Shown here: positions 8,679 to 16,392 of the stretch, one piece after another
Layout of the letters: every line of letters begins with the position of its first letter
Position numbering within the stretch: position 1 is the first letter of the stretch
Assembly: GCA_963709525.1 (NCBI GenBank)
Contig: CAVPXB010000008.1
Location: 1 to 64,000, forward strand
Reading direction: 5' to 3'
Length of the DNA stretch: 64,000 nt
DNA from: CAIWHR01 sp963709525
Lineage (GTDB): Bacteria > Pseudomonadota > Gammaproteobacteria > Burkholderiales > Casimicrobiaceae
Notes under the pieces: generated by a model
Told to the model about the DNA's origin: nothing
Seen by the model: only the letters and a program-made list of their open reading frames with translations
Databases searched by the model: none
Made by a program: the position numbers and the translations under genes

Positions 8679-9992
8679 TCAGGGCGCCGCGGTGGCCGGC
8701 TCGCCATCGACTTCCTCGGGATGGCGCAGCACGATGCAGCTGTTCGAGCCGCCGAAGCCGAACGAGTTCGACATGGCGACGCGGATTCGCTGGCGGCGGG
8801 GGGTGCCGACGACGAGGTTGAGCCTGCAGTCGGGATCGGGCTCGCGGTAGTTGGCGTTGATCGGCATTTCGCCCCTCGCGATCGCCAGCGCGCAGGCGAC
8901 GACCTCGACGGCGCCGGCCGCGGCGATCAGGTGCCCCATCGTGCTCTTGGTCGAACTGACGCCGACCCGCGCCACGTCGTCGCCGAACACCACGTGCGTC
9001 GCGGCGCTCTCGCTCTTGTCGTTCATCGGGGTCGAGGTACCGTGCGCATTCAGGTAATCGACGTCGCCCGGCACCGCGCCGGCGTCGGCGAGCGCCGCGC
9101 GCATGGCCTGGATCGGCCCGTCGCCGTCGGGCGGCGAATCGGTGATCCGGTACGAGGACAGCGAGTTGCCGTCGCCGGCGAGCTCGGCGTAGATGCGCGC
9201 GCCGCGCCGGCGCGCCGAGGTCCATTCCTCGAGCACCAGGAATCCCGCGCCTTCGCCGAGCAGAAAACCATTGCGCGTGAGATCGAACGGACGGCTCGCG
9301 CGTTGCGGTGTGTCGTTGTCGGGCGATACGGCCGACAGCAGGCAGAATCCGGCCAATCCGACCGGGCTGATCATCGAATCGAAGCCCCCGGCAAGCGCGC
9401 AGTCGACGGCGCCGCGGCGGATGAGCTTCAACGCGGTACCGATCGCCTGTCCGCCCGACGCGCAGGCCGTGTGCACCGACGTCGCGTAGCCCTGTATGCC
9501 GTAGCGGCGGGTCAGCAGCGCAACGCCGGCGGTCGCCTGGCTGCGACAGAACACCAGCGGGTCGTTGGCCGCCGGGTCGGTCAGCAGGAGTCCGGCATCC
9601 AGCGCGCCGTGGGCACCGGCGTGCGCATGCGTGACGGCGAGGTCGACATATTCGGACGTCATCATGCCGGCGCCGACGGCGCAGCCCCAGCGGGTCGCTG
9701 TTTCCGGCGTCGGTCGCAGCCCCGCATCGACCAAGGCCTGCTCGGCGGCAGCGAGCGCGAAACGATGGGGTCGGGTGGTGAGCTTGCGCAATTTGCGATC
9801 GCCCGCGGCGCAGTCGTCGAAATCCTTGACCTCGGCCGCGATGCGCACCGGGAAGCCGCTGGCATCGAAAACGGTGATCGGCGCGCCGCCGCTCCGACCT
9901 TCGAGGAGCGCGCTCCAGGTGGTCGCGACGTCGTTGCCGACGGGCGTCACCAGGCCGATGCCGGTAATGGCGACGCGACGGGGGCTTTTCAT
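8679..9992 (-). CDS. 3-oxoacyl-ACP synthase, FabF-like
   Basis: Elongating ketosynthase that condenses malonyl-ACP with an acyl chain. The 437-residue protein has the full Cys-His-His set: C177 in HTACASG, His in NAHGTSTPMND and His in KSTMGHLIAAAG. The N-terminus RRVAITGIGLVTPVG is typical of FabF. Its ATG overlaps the stop of the hotdog dehydratase gene (ATGA). The partner just downstream has Ser at the nucleophile position. It is most likely a dedicated synthase for this locus rather than the housekeeping FabF, because neither fabD, fabH nor the usual acpP-fabF pair is present. Confidence 0.88.
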   Translation of the reverse strand: MKSPRRVAITGIGLVTPVGNDVATTWSALLEGRSGGAPITVFDASGFPVRIAAEVKDFDDCAAGDRKLRKLTTRPHRFALAAAEQALVDAGLRPTPETATRWGCAVGAGMMTSEYVDLAVTHAHAGAHGALDAGLLLTDPAANDPLVFCRSQATAGVALLTRRYGIQGYATSVHTACASGGQAIGTALKLIRRGAVDCALAGGFDSMISPVGLAGFCLLSAVSPDNDTPQRASRPFDLTRNGFLLGEGAGFLVLEEWTSARRRGARIYAELAGDGNSLSSYRITDSPPDGDGPIQAMRAALADAGAVPGDVDYLNAHGTSTPMNDKSESAATHVVFGDDVARVGVSSTKSTMGHLIAAAGAVEVVACALAIARGEMPINANYREPDPDCRLNLVVGTPRRQRIRVAMSNSFGFGGSNSCIVLRHPEEVDGEPATAAP

Positions 9993-10878
9993 CGGCGATT
10001 CTCCTCGGCACCGGCGCGGATCTCGACCCGCGCCGTGGCGACGCTCTTTTCATCGGCGCTGACGGCGAGCGCGATCGAGGCGCGATCGCGGGCGCTCTCC
10101 TGCAGACTGACCGTGAGGTCGAGACGCTGTCCCGGCGGCGTGAACGAGCGCACCTTGACGCGCGTCATGCTGACGAGGCGCAGCGGTGTTCCCGCTGGCC
10201 AGGCGGGCAATTCCGACGCAAGTTCGAGCGCCAACCGGATGCCGGCATCGAGCAGCAGCGTCGCGGGGAACACCGGCCGGCGCGGGAAATGGTCGGCGAA
10301 GAACGGGGCCGATGCGGGCACGGCAAGCGTTGCGCGCCGCGACTGTCCGCGCTCCCCCCCGCGGGCGTTGCCACGAGCGCGTCGATGCCGCGAAAGCGCG
10401 CGGGCGGCGCGCCTTCGCCGCGGAGCAGCGCGAGGCGGTCACGCAAGGCTTCGGGCGCGTCGAACTCCGCGGTGGGCAGCAGCGGGCCGAAGCAATCGTG
10501 GAGTTCGATCACGCGCCGGCCGTCGACCGCGGCCCAGCCCGCGTACGAGACGGCGTCGTCGTCGCAGCTTTCGATGTCGGCGGCGAGCTCCAGCATCGAG
10601 CCCGGGGCAACGGGCGCCACGAACCGCGTCTCTCCGGCCAGTGCCGCCACGGGACGGCCGCGAAAGTCCACCGCGTCCATCGCGACCCAGGCGGCGAGTT
10701 GCCCGACCGCTTCGGCGACGAGGCAGGCGGGAAACGCGGCGAGCGCAGCGGGAACCAGGAAGCGACCGCGCGCACGTCGGGACGGTTCGAATTCGTCGAT
10801 GCGATCGACGAACGAAAACGCGGCGAAAGCGTGTGCAGGAGCGGCTTCAGCCGCGAGTTGAGGTGTCGACAAGGGCAT
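9989..10878 (-). pseudogene. Double-hotdog 3-hydroxyacyl-ACP dehydratase-like protein (one-base frameshift as read)
   Basis: Two FabA/FabZ-type hotdog domains in tandem, presumed to dehydrate 3-hydroxyacyl-ACP. Domain 1 (about residues 20-170) has FPACLVAEAVGQ with the catalytic Glu (E56), but Val42 where FabZ has His. Domain 2 (about 180-296) has the His motif DHFPRRPVFPATLLLDA, but Asp where FabZ has Glu. Each half thus holds one member of the dyad. The frame breaks at seven C (10354-10360); eight would restore a 296-residue protein and join the domains through AGGERGQSRRA. The first dozen residues are encoded by a REP-like repeat, so the true start is uncertain. The stop overlaps the KS start. 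Confidence 0.72.
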
Positions 10879-10901
10879 TCGCGGCTAAAGCCGCTCCTAC
10901 A
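10834..10901. repeat. Inverted pair of REP-like elements
   Basis: GGAGCGGCTTCAGCCGCG at 10838-10855 and its inverted relative CGCGGCTAAAGCCGCTCC at 10880-10897 flank a 24-base spacer. The core AGGAGCGGCTT-AGCCGCG is a REP type widespread in gamma- and betaproteobacteria. The pair spans the ACP-dehydratase junction and contains the dehydratase ATG, so one element is translated into its N-terminus. Confidence 0.72.
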
Positions 10902-10935
10902 GAAATTCGACGTCCGACGCGCCGGGCGAGCAGCG

Positions 10936-11361
10936 TCAGCCCGCGGCCTTGGTTTCGCGCTGTGCGCTGATCACGAGCTTGCAGAAGGTGACCGGCGTGA
11001 ACAGCCGCGGAATCTCCTTGACCTTGGTCGGCGTCTTGAAGCGGCCGGCCGGCACTTCGGACAGGTAGCTCTTCAATTGCGCCATCCCGGCTTCGGTGAT
11101 GACGCCGTTCTGCTCGAACTCGGCCTCCGAGAGCGTACCGCGGGCGTTCTCGACGATCTTGCCGCGCGGGATCTTGACCTTGTACGAGCGCTCCAGCCGG
11201 AACACCATGTCGAGAAAGTCGATCGACTCCGCGCCGAGGTCCTCGATCAACGACGCGTCGGGCTTCACCTCGGCGAGTTCGCAGCCCAGGGCATCGGCCA
11301 CCATTTCGGCGACGGTCGGGAATACGGAGTTGATTTCGTCTTGCGTGATTGCCGTTGCCAT
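10936..11361 (-). CDS. Acyl carrier protein with C-terminal extension (AcpXL-like)
   Basis: Carries the growing acyl chain on a phosphopantetheine arm at Ser46 (LGAESIDFLDMVF). At 141 residues it is almost twice the length of AcpP; the extra 60 residues (LKSYLSEVPAGRFKTP onward) follow the four-helix core. The stretch DFLDMVF...VKIP strongly recalls the rhizobial AcpXL, which carries very-long-chain acyl groups for lipid A. The ATG at 11361 has a GGAG site 8 bases upstream. The longer frame reaching 11445 overlaps FabG and is rejected. It lies 5 bases after the FabG stop. The specialised ACP is the best sign that the locus is a separate synthase rather than spare FAS genes. Confidence 0.82.
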   Translation of the reverse strand: MATAITQDEINSVFPTVAEMVADALGCELAEVKPDASLIEDLGAESIDFLDMVFRLERSYKVKIPRGKIVENARGTLSEAEFEQNGVITEAGMAQLKSYLSEVPAGRFKTPTKVKEIPRLFTPVTFCKLVISAQRETKAAG

Positions 11362-11366
11362 TGTCG

Positions 11367-12134
11367 TCACTCCATTTTGAAGCCACCATCGATGCTGAAC
11401 ACCTGGCCCGTCACGTAGTTGGCGTAAGCGGAGACCAGGAACCACACTGCGTAAGCGATTTCCTCGGGCTTGCCGTAGCGCTTCAACAGGATCCGCGAGG
11501 TGATCTCGTCGCCGGCGAGTTCGCGCACGTCCTTCGACATGTCGGTCTCGATGACGCCGGGGGCGACTGCGTTGACGGTGATGCGGCGCGGCGCGAGTTC
11601 GACGGCGAGCGCGCGGGTGAAGGCCTCGATCGCGCCCTTGCTCGCCGCGTAATTGGTCTGGCCGCGCCCGCCCTTGGCGGCGGAGACCGACGACAGGTTG
11701 ACGATGCGCCCGGCGCGCTTGCTCACCATGTGAGGGGCGACTGCGCGGGTCACGTTGAACACGCCCTTGACGTTGGTGTCGATCACCGCGTCGACATCGG
11801 CGTCGTCGAACGCCAGCAGCGGATTGTCGCGGATGGTGCCGGCGTTGTTGACCAGGATGTCGATGCGTCCGCAGCGTTCGACGACGCGCTCGACCGCCTC
11901 GGCGCAGGCCGCCGCATCGCGGATGTCCACCTGCAGGGCGGCGATCTTCTGCCCCGCGCCGACACCGGCGGCGACGACCTGGTTCGCCGCCGCGGCGTGG
12001 CTCTGGTAGAAGAAGGTGACGTCGGCGCCTTCGCTCGCCAGCAGTTCGACGACCGCCCGGCCGATGCCGCGACTGCCGCCGGTGACGAGGGCGATCTTGC
12101 CGGCGATGCCGGACTCGGGAAGGATCGCGCTCAT
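11367..12134 (-). CDS. 3-oxoacyl-ACP reductase, FabG-like SDR
   Basis: NADPH-dependent ketoreductase of the short-chain dehydrogenase family, 255 residues. It shows the cofactor loop TGGSRGIGRA, the NNAG motif, the catalytic Ser in NLSSVSA, Tyr-Lys in YAASKGA and the C-terminal FSIDGGFKME. The start ATG at 12134 overlaps the stop of the FabL-like gene (ATGA), which argues for coupled expression. The reaction in this locus would be reduction of 3-oxoacyl-ACP bound to the adjacent ACP. FabG-type SDRs are hard to assign to single substrates, so the role rests on context. Confidence 0.85.
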   Translation of the reverse strand: MSAILPESGIAGKIALVTGGSRGIGRAVVELLASEGADVTFFYQSHAAAANQVVAAGVGAGQKIAALQVDIRDAAACAEAVERVVERCGRIDILVNNAGTIRDNPLLAFDDADVDAVIDTNVKGVFNVTRAVAPHMVSKRAGRIVNLSSVSAAKGGRGQTNYAASKGAIEAFTRALAVELAPRRITVNAVAPGVIETDMSKDVRELAGDEITSRILLKRYGKPEEIAYAVWFLVSAYANYVTGQVFSIDGGFKME

Positions 12135-12886
12135 CCGGAAATGGCGAAGCCGCCGTCGACGACCAGCGTGTGGCCGTTGATCATCGCGGCCTCGGGCAGG
12201 CAGAGGAGATAGACGGCGCCGGCGACGTCCTGCGGCGTGAGCACCGGCCCGGCCGGCGTGCGCCGGGCGAAATCGGCGAGGAGTTCGTCGCGATTGGGAA
12301 AATACGCGAGCGCATCGGTATCGACGACGCCGGCGCTGACGACGTTGACGCGGATGCCGCGGGGTCCCAGTTCCTGCGCCAGCGCGCGGGCGAGCGATTC
12401 GAGCGCCGCCTTCGACGCGCCGACAAAGCCGTACGAGGGCATCGCGCGCGCGGCGCCCAGGCTCGACAGGGCGATGATGCGGCCGCCGCTGCCCATGAGA
12501 TCCAGCGCCCGCTGCGCGAGCAGGTTCAGTGCCAGCGCGTTGGTCTCCATGCACCAGCGCCAGTGCTTCAAGCCCATTTCCATCGCGGGCTTCAACACGC
12601 CGCTGGCGGCGTTGCTGACGATGATGTCGAGGCGATCGAAGTGCCGGCGGAATTCGGTGTAGATCTCGTCGACGCTGCCGGGAATGCCGACGCTGCCCTG
12701 GATGGCGACGGCGCGCCGGCCGAGCGCGCGGATCTCGGCGCACAGCGACTCGGCCTCGTCGGCGCTGTTGTAGTAGTTGGCGGCGATGTCGCAGCCTTCG
12801 GACGCGAGCTTCAATGCCACCGCGCGGCCGATGCCGCGCGCGGCGCCCGTCACGAGGGCGACTTTGTGTTCCAGGGCGCCCGGCAT
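12131..12886 (-). CDS. SDR oxidoreductase, FabL-like enoyl-ACP reductase
   Basis: A 251-residue short-chain dehydrogenase whose inner motifs follow Bacillus FabL closely: NAASGVLKPAMEM then HWRWCM, SSLGAARAMPSYGFVGASK, and DTDALAYFPNRDELLADF followed by TPAG. FabL reduces the 2,3-double bond of enoyl-ACP with NADPH. With FabG, the dehydratase and the ketosynthases it completes a full elongation cycle, so the locus could make saturated chains. That argues against a polyene product. It is the first gene of the compact FAS segment, 93 bases after the upstream lipoprotein gene. Assignment is by motif comparison from memory; an ordinary SDR is the alternative. Confidence 0.72.
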   Translation of the reverse strand: MPGALEHKVALVTGAARGIGRAVALKLASEGCDIAANYYNSADEAESLCAEIRALGRRAVAIQGSVGIPGSVDEIYTEFRRHFDRLDIIVSNAASGVLKPAMEMGLKHWRWCMETNALALNLLAQRALDLMGSGGRIIALSSLGAARAMPSYGFVGASKAALESLARALAQELGPRGIRVNVVSAGVVDTDALAYFPNRDELLADFARRTPAGPVLTPQDVAGAVYLLCLPEAAMINGHTLVVDGGFAISG

Positions 12887-12979
12887 GGTAGGTTTCGCGC
12901 TCCGCGGTACGGATTGGGGTCTGGACCGGGTCTCTCGGCCCGGCTTCGGCAGTTCAGCCGACCATTTTACCCTGTCCGG

Positions 12980-14023
12980 TCAAGGCTTGGCGCCGCGCCG
13001 CGCCTGAACGAATCGCTGGGCTTCCAGCGCCCAGTGGCGCTTGATGCTGTGCCAGACATCGGCGGCCCACAGCGCATTGTCGGCCTTCTCCGCGTCCGTC
13101 TCCCGCCAGCTCGCTTCCTTGGCGGGATCGAAGGCGTTGATCCACTCGCGCATCGCCGGATCCTCGGAGAGATGCGCGGTCCCGGGCGCGAAGACGTGCG
13201 AATAGCTCGCGGGCAGGGTCACGTTGCGGACTTCGGCCTTGCCGTTGGCATGAAAGGTCTTGAGTCCTTCCAGGCCCGGCACGTCCCAGGCGAAGAGGTC
13301 GAGGGCGATGCGGTAACCGGTGAAGGAGCCGACGGTGTCGGGGATCGTGCGCACGACGGGGAACACCTGCCAATGGAAGGGCAGCGCCAGCGACCAGCCG
13401 CCGGTGCCGATCACCGAGGCGTAGGCGACCGACAGGCCCACCACGGGCCGCGGCTGGCCGGTGAAGGGGTCGACGATGCTGGTGCGCGTCTCGAAAGCGC
13501 CGGTCAGCGGATCCAGCACCCGCAGCTCGCGGTCGAATTCGCCCGCCAGCGTGTGCAGGAGCTTGACCACCTGGATGCCGCCCTGGCTGTGCCCGATCAG
13601 CATCGGCCGCACCCCCTCGCGCTCGTAGTGCCAGGCGATGACCCCGACCTGGTTGTCGCTGCTCTCGTACGGGCTGCGCGACAGCGTGCCTTCGCCGGGA
13701 TCGCGGATGCGCTCGACCGGGTAGCCCATCGCCACCAGGAACTCGGCGAACGATTCCATCACCAGATGCACGGGGTAGATGCCGCCGTGGATCAGCATGA
13801 CGTGCGGCGTCGGTCCGCGCGCCAGCGTCTCGCGGACATCGCGATCGCTGATCCGCTCGGGGTCGAGTGCCAGGATCCGATCTTCGAGCGCACGGTCGAG
13901 CGGGGCGGCAGCGCCGGCAGGCGCGGCAGAGGCAGGATGCAGCGGCGCGTTGGCACAGCCGGATAGCAGCAGGACCAGGCCCAGCACGAAGGCCGCCAGC
14001 GGCCGGAGGAAGCGAAAACTCAT
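12980..14023 (-). CDS. Alpha/beta hydrolase lipoprotein
   Basis: Exported serine hydrolase of 347 residues. The N-terminus is a lipoprotein signal peptide ending in the lipobox LLSGC, so the mature enzyme should be membrane-anchored in the periplasm. The nucleophile elbow is GHSQGG, preceded by HGGIYPVHLVMESF near an oxyanion region. A relative with the same WHYEREG, GHSQGG and IPDTV-FTG landmarks lies at 15303-16392, on the far side of an acyltransferase gene. The ATG overlaps the acyltransferase stop (ATGA). It could be a lipase, esterase or deacylase acting on the locus's product; no substrate is evident. Confidence 0.78.
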   Translation of the reverse strand: MSFRFLRPLAAFVLGLVLLLSGCANAPLHPASAAPAGAAAPLDRALEDRILALDPERISDRDVRETLARGPTPHVMLIHGGIYPVHLVMESFAEFLVAMGYPVERIRDPGEGTLSRSPYESSDNQVGVIAWHYEREGVRPMLIGHSQGGIQVVKLLHTLAGEFDRELRVLDPLTGAFETRTSIVDPFTGQPRPVVGLSVAYASVIGTGGWSLALPFHWQVFPVVRTIPDTVGSFTGYRIALDLFAWDVPGLEGLKTFHANGKAEVRNVTLPASYSHVFAPGTAHLSEDPAMREWINAFDPAKEASWRETDAEKADNALWAADVWHSIKRHWALEAQRFVQARRGAKP

Positions 14024-15306
14024 GATTTCAGCGAGTTGAACCCGGCCAGCATGCGGGCGACGATATTATCGACGGCCTCGCGCGTGAACGCAGCGCTTCG
14101 CCACGAGATTCCCAGCTGGAGGGCGCCTTGCGTGGTCGAACCCGCAACAACCAGCGGCGACATGGGTCCGGTGGGCACGCCGCGGATGTACTCGGGGGGC
14201 TCGCCTGCGCCGACCTCCCGCCACAGGGCGTCCACATTGACGAGGGTGACCCCACCCCAGACCGGGTAATTCTTGGCATGGAACGTCGCTCGCCGCTCGG
14301 GCGACATGTAGCGCCACGAGAGTTCGCTGCCGGCGATCCCGAGCAGCGTCTGCAGCCAGAGCTTGCGCCGCTTGGTGCGGTCGGTTTCCTCGTGGATGTC
14401 GCGGGCCAGCTCGGGCAGCGAGATCCCCGGCGGCATCGCGTGGGTGATGCGGAACGAGCTCAGGAACTGGCCGAAGGTCTCGGTCGCCGGCGGCTGGAAG
14501 GCGCTGCGGATGTTGACGATCGATGCCGCTGCCAGCAACCGCCGGCGCCGGGTCTTGCGTTCTTCGGCCAGCGGCGCCATCGCCTGCAGCAGCAGCGCGA
14601 GCAGGAGGTCGTTGAGGGTGACGCCCCAGGCCTTCGTCACCTTGAGCGCGCGTTGCAGGCCCTCGCTGTCGATGCGGTAGCACGCGTACTCGTTGGTCGG
14701 CGGCACGTCGTCCCGATAATGCGGGCGCGCCGTGCGCCGGCAGCTCGAAAGCATCGTCGCGAGTCCCGGCAGGCCGCGATAGATCGCGCCGAGGTGCAAC
14801 CTGAACAGGCGGAGGTAATTCGGGGGAAAGAGATCGAGGGGCCTCGGCGGGGGGGCGGCTCGGTCGCGGTAGCGGTCGTGCAGCGACCGCATCAGGACGA
14901 CGATCGAATCGCCGCCGGCGACGACGTGGTCGTAGGCGAGTCCCAGCAAAAACGTGGTGCCATCGTCGATCGCGAAAAAACGGAAAGGGTCGAATGGCCC
15001 CGAGTGCGGAAATGCCAGGTTCAGGCGGCGCCCGATCTCGCGGTACGCGACCCCGCGGGCGTCGCCGTGTGCGTCGAATACGTCGAGTGCCACCGATGCG
15101 GGGCCACCGCGATAGTCGTAACGCCCGCCTTCGACGTCGAGCTCGAATCCCGTGAGACCCAGCAGCTGCAGCGTCGATTCGATCGTGGCGCGCAGCCGCG
15201 TGGCGTCGAGCGGTTCCGCGACCCGGACGACGTGCACGGCGTTGTACGGGTGGAGATCCCGCCAGCGCAGCATGGCTTTCTGGAACAGATTGAGACGGCC
15301 TCTCAC
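14020..15306 (-). CDS. Condensation/WS-DGAT-like acyltransferase
   Basis: A 428-residue protein of the CoA/ACP-dependent acyltransferase superfamily (NRPS condensation, wax-ester-synthase and PapA-like). The usual catalytic HHxxxDG box appears as DHVVAGG at residues 126-132: the second His is kept, while the first His and the Asp are replaced. The later region NDLLLALLLQAM matches the helix and latch seen in condensation folds. The GTG start at 15306 overlaps the hydrolase stop and gives RGRLNLFQKAM as N-terminus. Set between two exported hydrolases and next to a dedicated FAS, it may transfer the acyl product to an acceptor. Donor and acceptor are unknown. Confidence 0.62.
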   Translation of the reverse strand: MRGRLNLFQKAMLRWRDLHPYNAVHVVRVAEPLDATRLRATIESTLQLLGLTGFELDVEGGRYDYRGGPASVALDVFDAHGDARGVAYREIGRRLNLAFPHSGPFDPFRFFAIDDGTTFLLGLAYDHVVAGGDSIVVLMRSLHDRYRDRAAPPPRPLDLFPPNYLRLFRLHLGAIYRGLPGLATMLSSCRRTARPHYRDDVPPTNEYACYRIDSEGLQRALKVTKAWGVTLNDLLLALLLQAMAPLAEERKTRRRRLLAAASIVNIRSAFQPPATETFGQFLSSFRITHAMPPGISLPELARDIHEETDRTKRRKLWLQTLLGIAGSELSWRYMSPERRATFHAKNYPVWGGVTLVNVDALWREVGAGEPPEYIRGVPTGPMSPLVVAGSTTQGALQLGISWRSAAFTREAVDNIVARMLAGFNSLKS

Positions 15307-16392
15307 GACGTCGCCTTTTCGGCCGTCGCGAGCAGCAGGCGCTGCGCTTCGCGGCACCAGTGTTTTTTGACGCTGTGCCAGATTTCGGCGGCATGGACGA
15401 TGTTCGCGCTGTCGATTTCCGCCGAAGGCAGCGCGCGTGGCGCGATCCGGTGCGTAGTCGTCGATCCACGCACGGGTCGCCGGTTGCGCCGCCAGATGGG
15501 CGACTTGCGGGAGCGAGATGTGGTTGTACGCGGAGGGAAGGAGCACGTTGCGCACGCGCGCCGTCCCCGTCGCCACAAAGGGATCGACGCTGCCGAAGTT
15601 GCCGGCGATCGGATCCCATGCCATCGCAAAGCCGGTGAACTCATCGACGGTGTCGGGGATCCGGGTGAGGCGCGCGAGCATCGACCACTGGCCGAGCATC
15701 AATCGCGGCAGTTTGCCGGTGGCGATCGCGGCGGCCCAGGGCAGCTTGAGCCCGAGCACCGGACGTTCGCGCCCCGTGCGCGGGTCGGTGATGGTTGCCC
15801 GGGGTTGCGCCTCATCCAGGACCGGGTCCCAGACGGCGAGCGAGTCGTTGAAGGCGCCGGCGAGCTCATGCAGCGTGCGGATCGCCAGCATCCCGCCCTG
15901 GCTGTGCCCGATCAGCAGCGGAACGATGCCCTCGCGCTCGTAATGCCAGGCGATGGTGCCGGCGAGCACCTCGCTGCTGCCGAAGCTGCCGTGCGTGAGT
16001 GCGCCGTCGCGGGGATGCGCGAGCCTGGCCGCGGGAAAGCCCATGGTGATCAGGAATTCGGCCAGCGGTTCCATCGTCACCAGCGCGACGCTGCCTTGCA
16101 GCGCGATGATGCGGGGCGCCGGGACATGGCTCAGGACATCGCGGACGTCGCCGGCTGCGATGCGATCGGGATCGAGACCAAAGAGCCTCGACGCTGTTTC
16201 GCGGTCGACGCCCTCGGGGCGCGGCATGGGCGAGCGATCCGGCGCGGGCCACAACGCCTGCGCTGCGACGCCGAAGGGGGCGAGCGCGGCCAGCGCGACG
16301 CAGGCACGGCGCCTGCGATCGGGCGCTTCAGGAGCCGAGCCGCGGAAAGAAGCGTCCGGTGCGCGCGATGTAGCGGGCGTAGGCTTCGCCAT
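15303..16392 (-). pseudogene. Exported alpha/beta hydrolase, paralogue of 12980-14023 (one-base frameshift as read)
   Basis: Relative of the lipoprotein hydrolase, sharing TIAWHYEREG, LIGHSQGG, TRIPDTVDEFTG and a C-terminus with IWHSVKKHW (WHSIKRHW in the paralogue). The N-terminus has four Arg and a hydrophobic stretch ending Ala-Gln-Ala, a signal peptide without a lipobox Cys. The frame breaks around 15428-15450. Dropping one base joins AWIDDYAPDRATR to ALPSAEIDSANIVHAAEIWH and restores 363 codons ending at TGA 15303, which overlaps the acyltransferase GTG. The first 65 bases overlap the methyltransferase gene, so the start is less sure. Substrate unknown. Confidence 0.7.

Noticed and set aside
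10354..10360. Phase-variable seven-C tract in the dehydratase gene
   Set aside because: Phase variation by a C tract is possible in principle. Five further single-base indels at ordinary sites make sequence error the better explanation.
7467..10970. Open frame of 1167 codons on the plus strand opposite the ketosynthase genes
   Set aside because: It is Arg/Gly/His-rich with no domain, runs antisense to two clearly conserved KS genes, and is what a GC-rich third codon position produces on the opposite strand.
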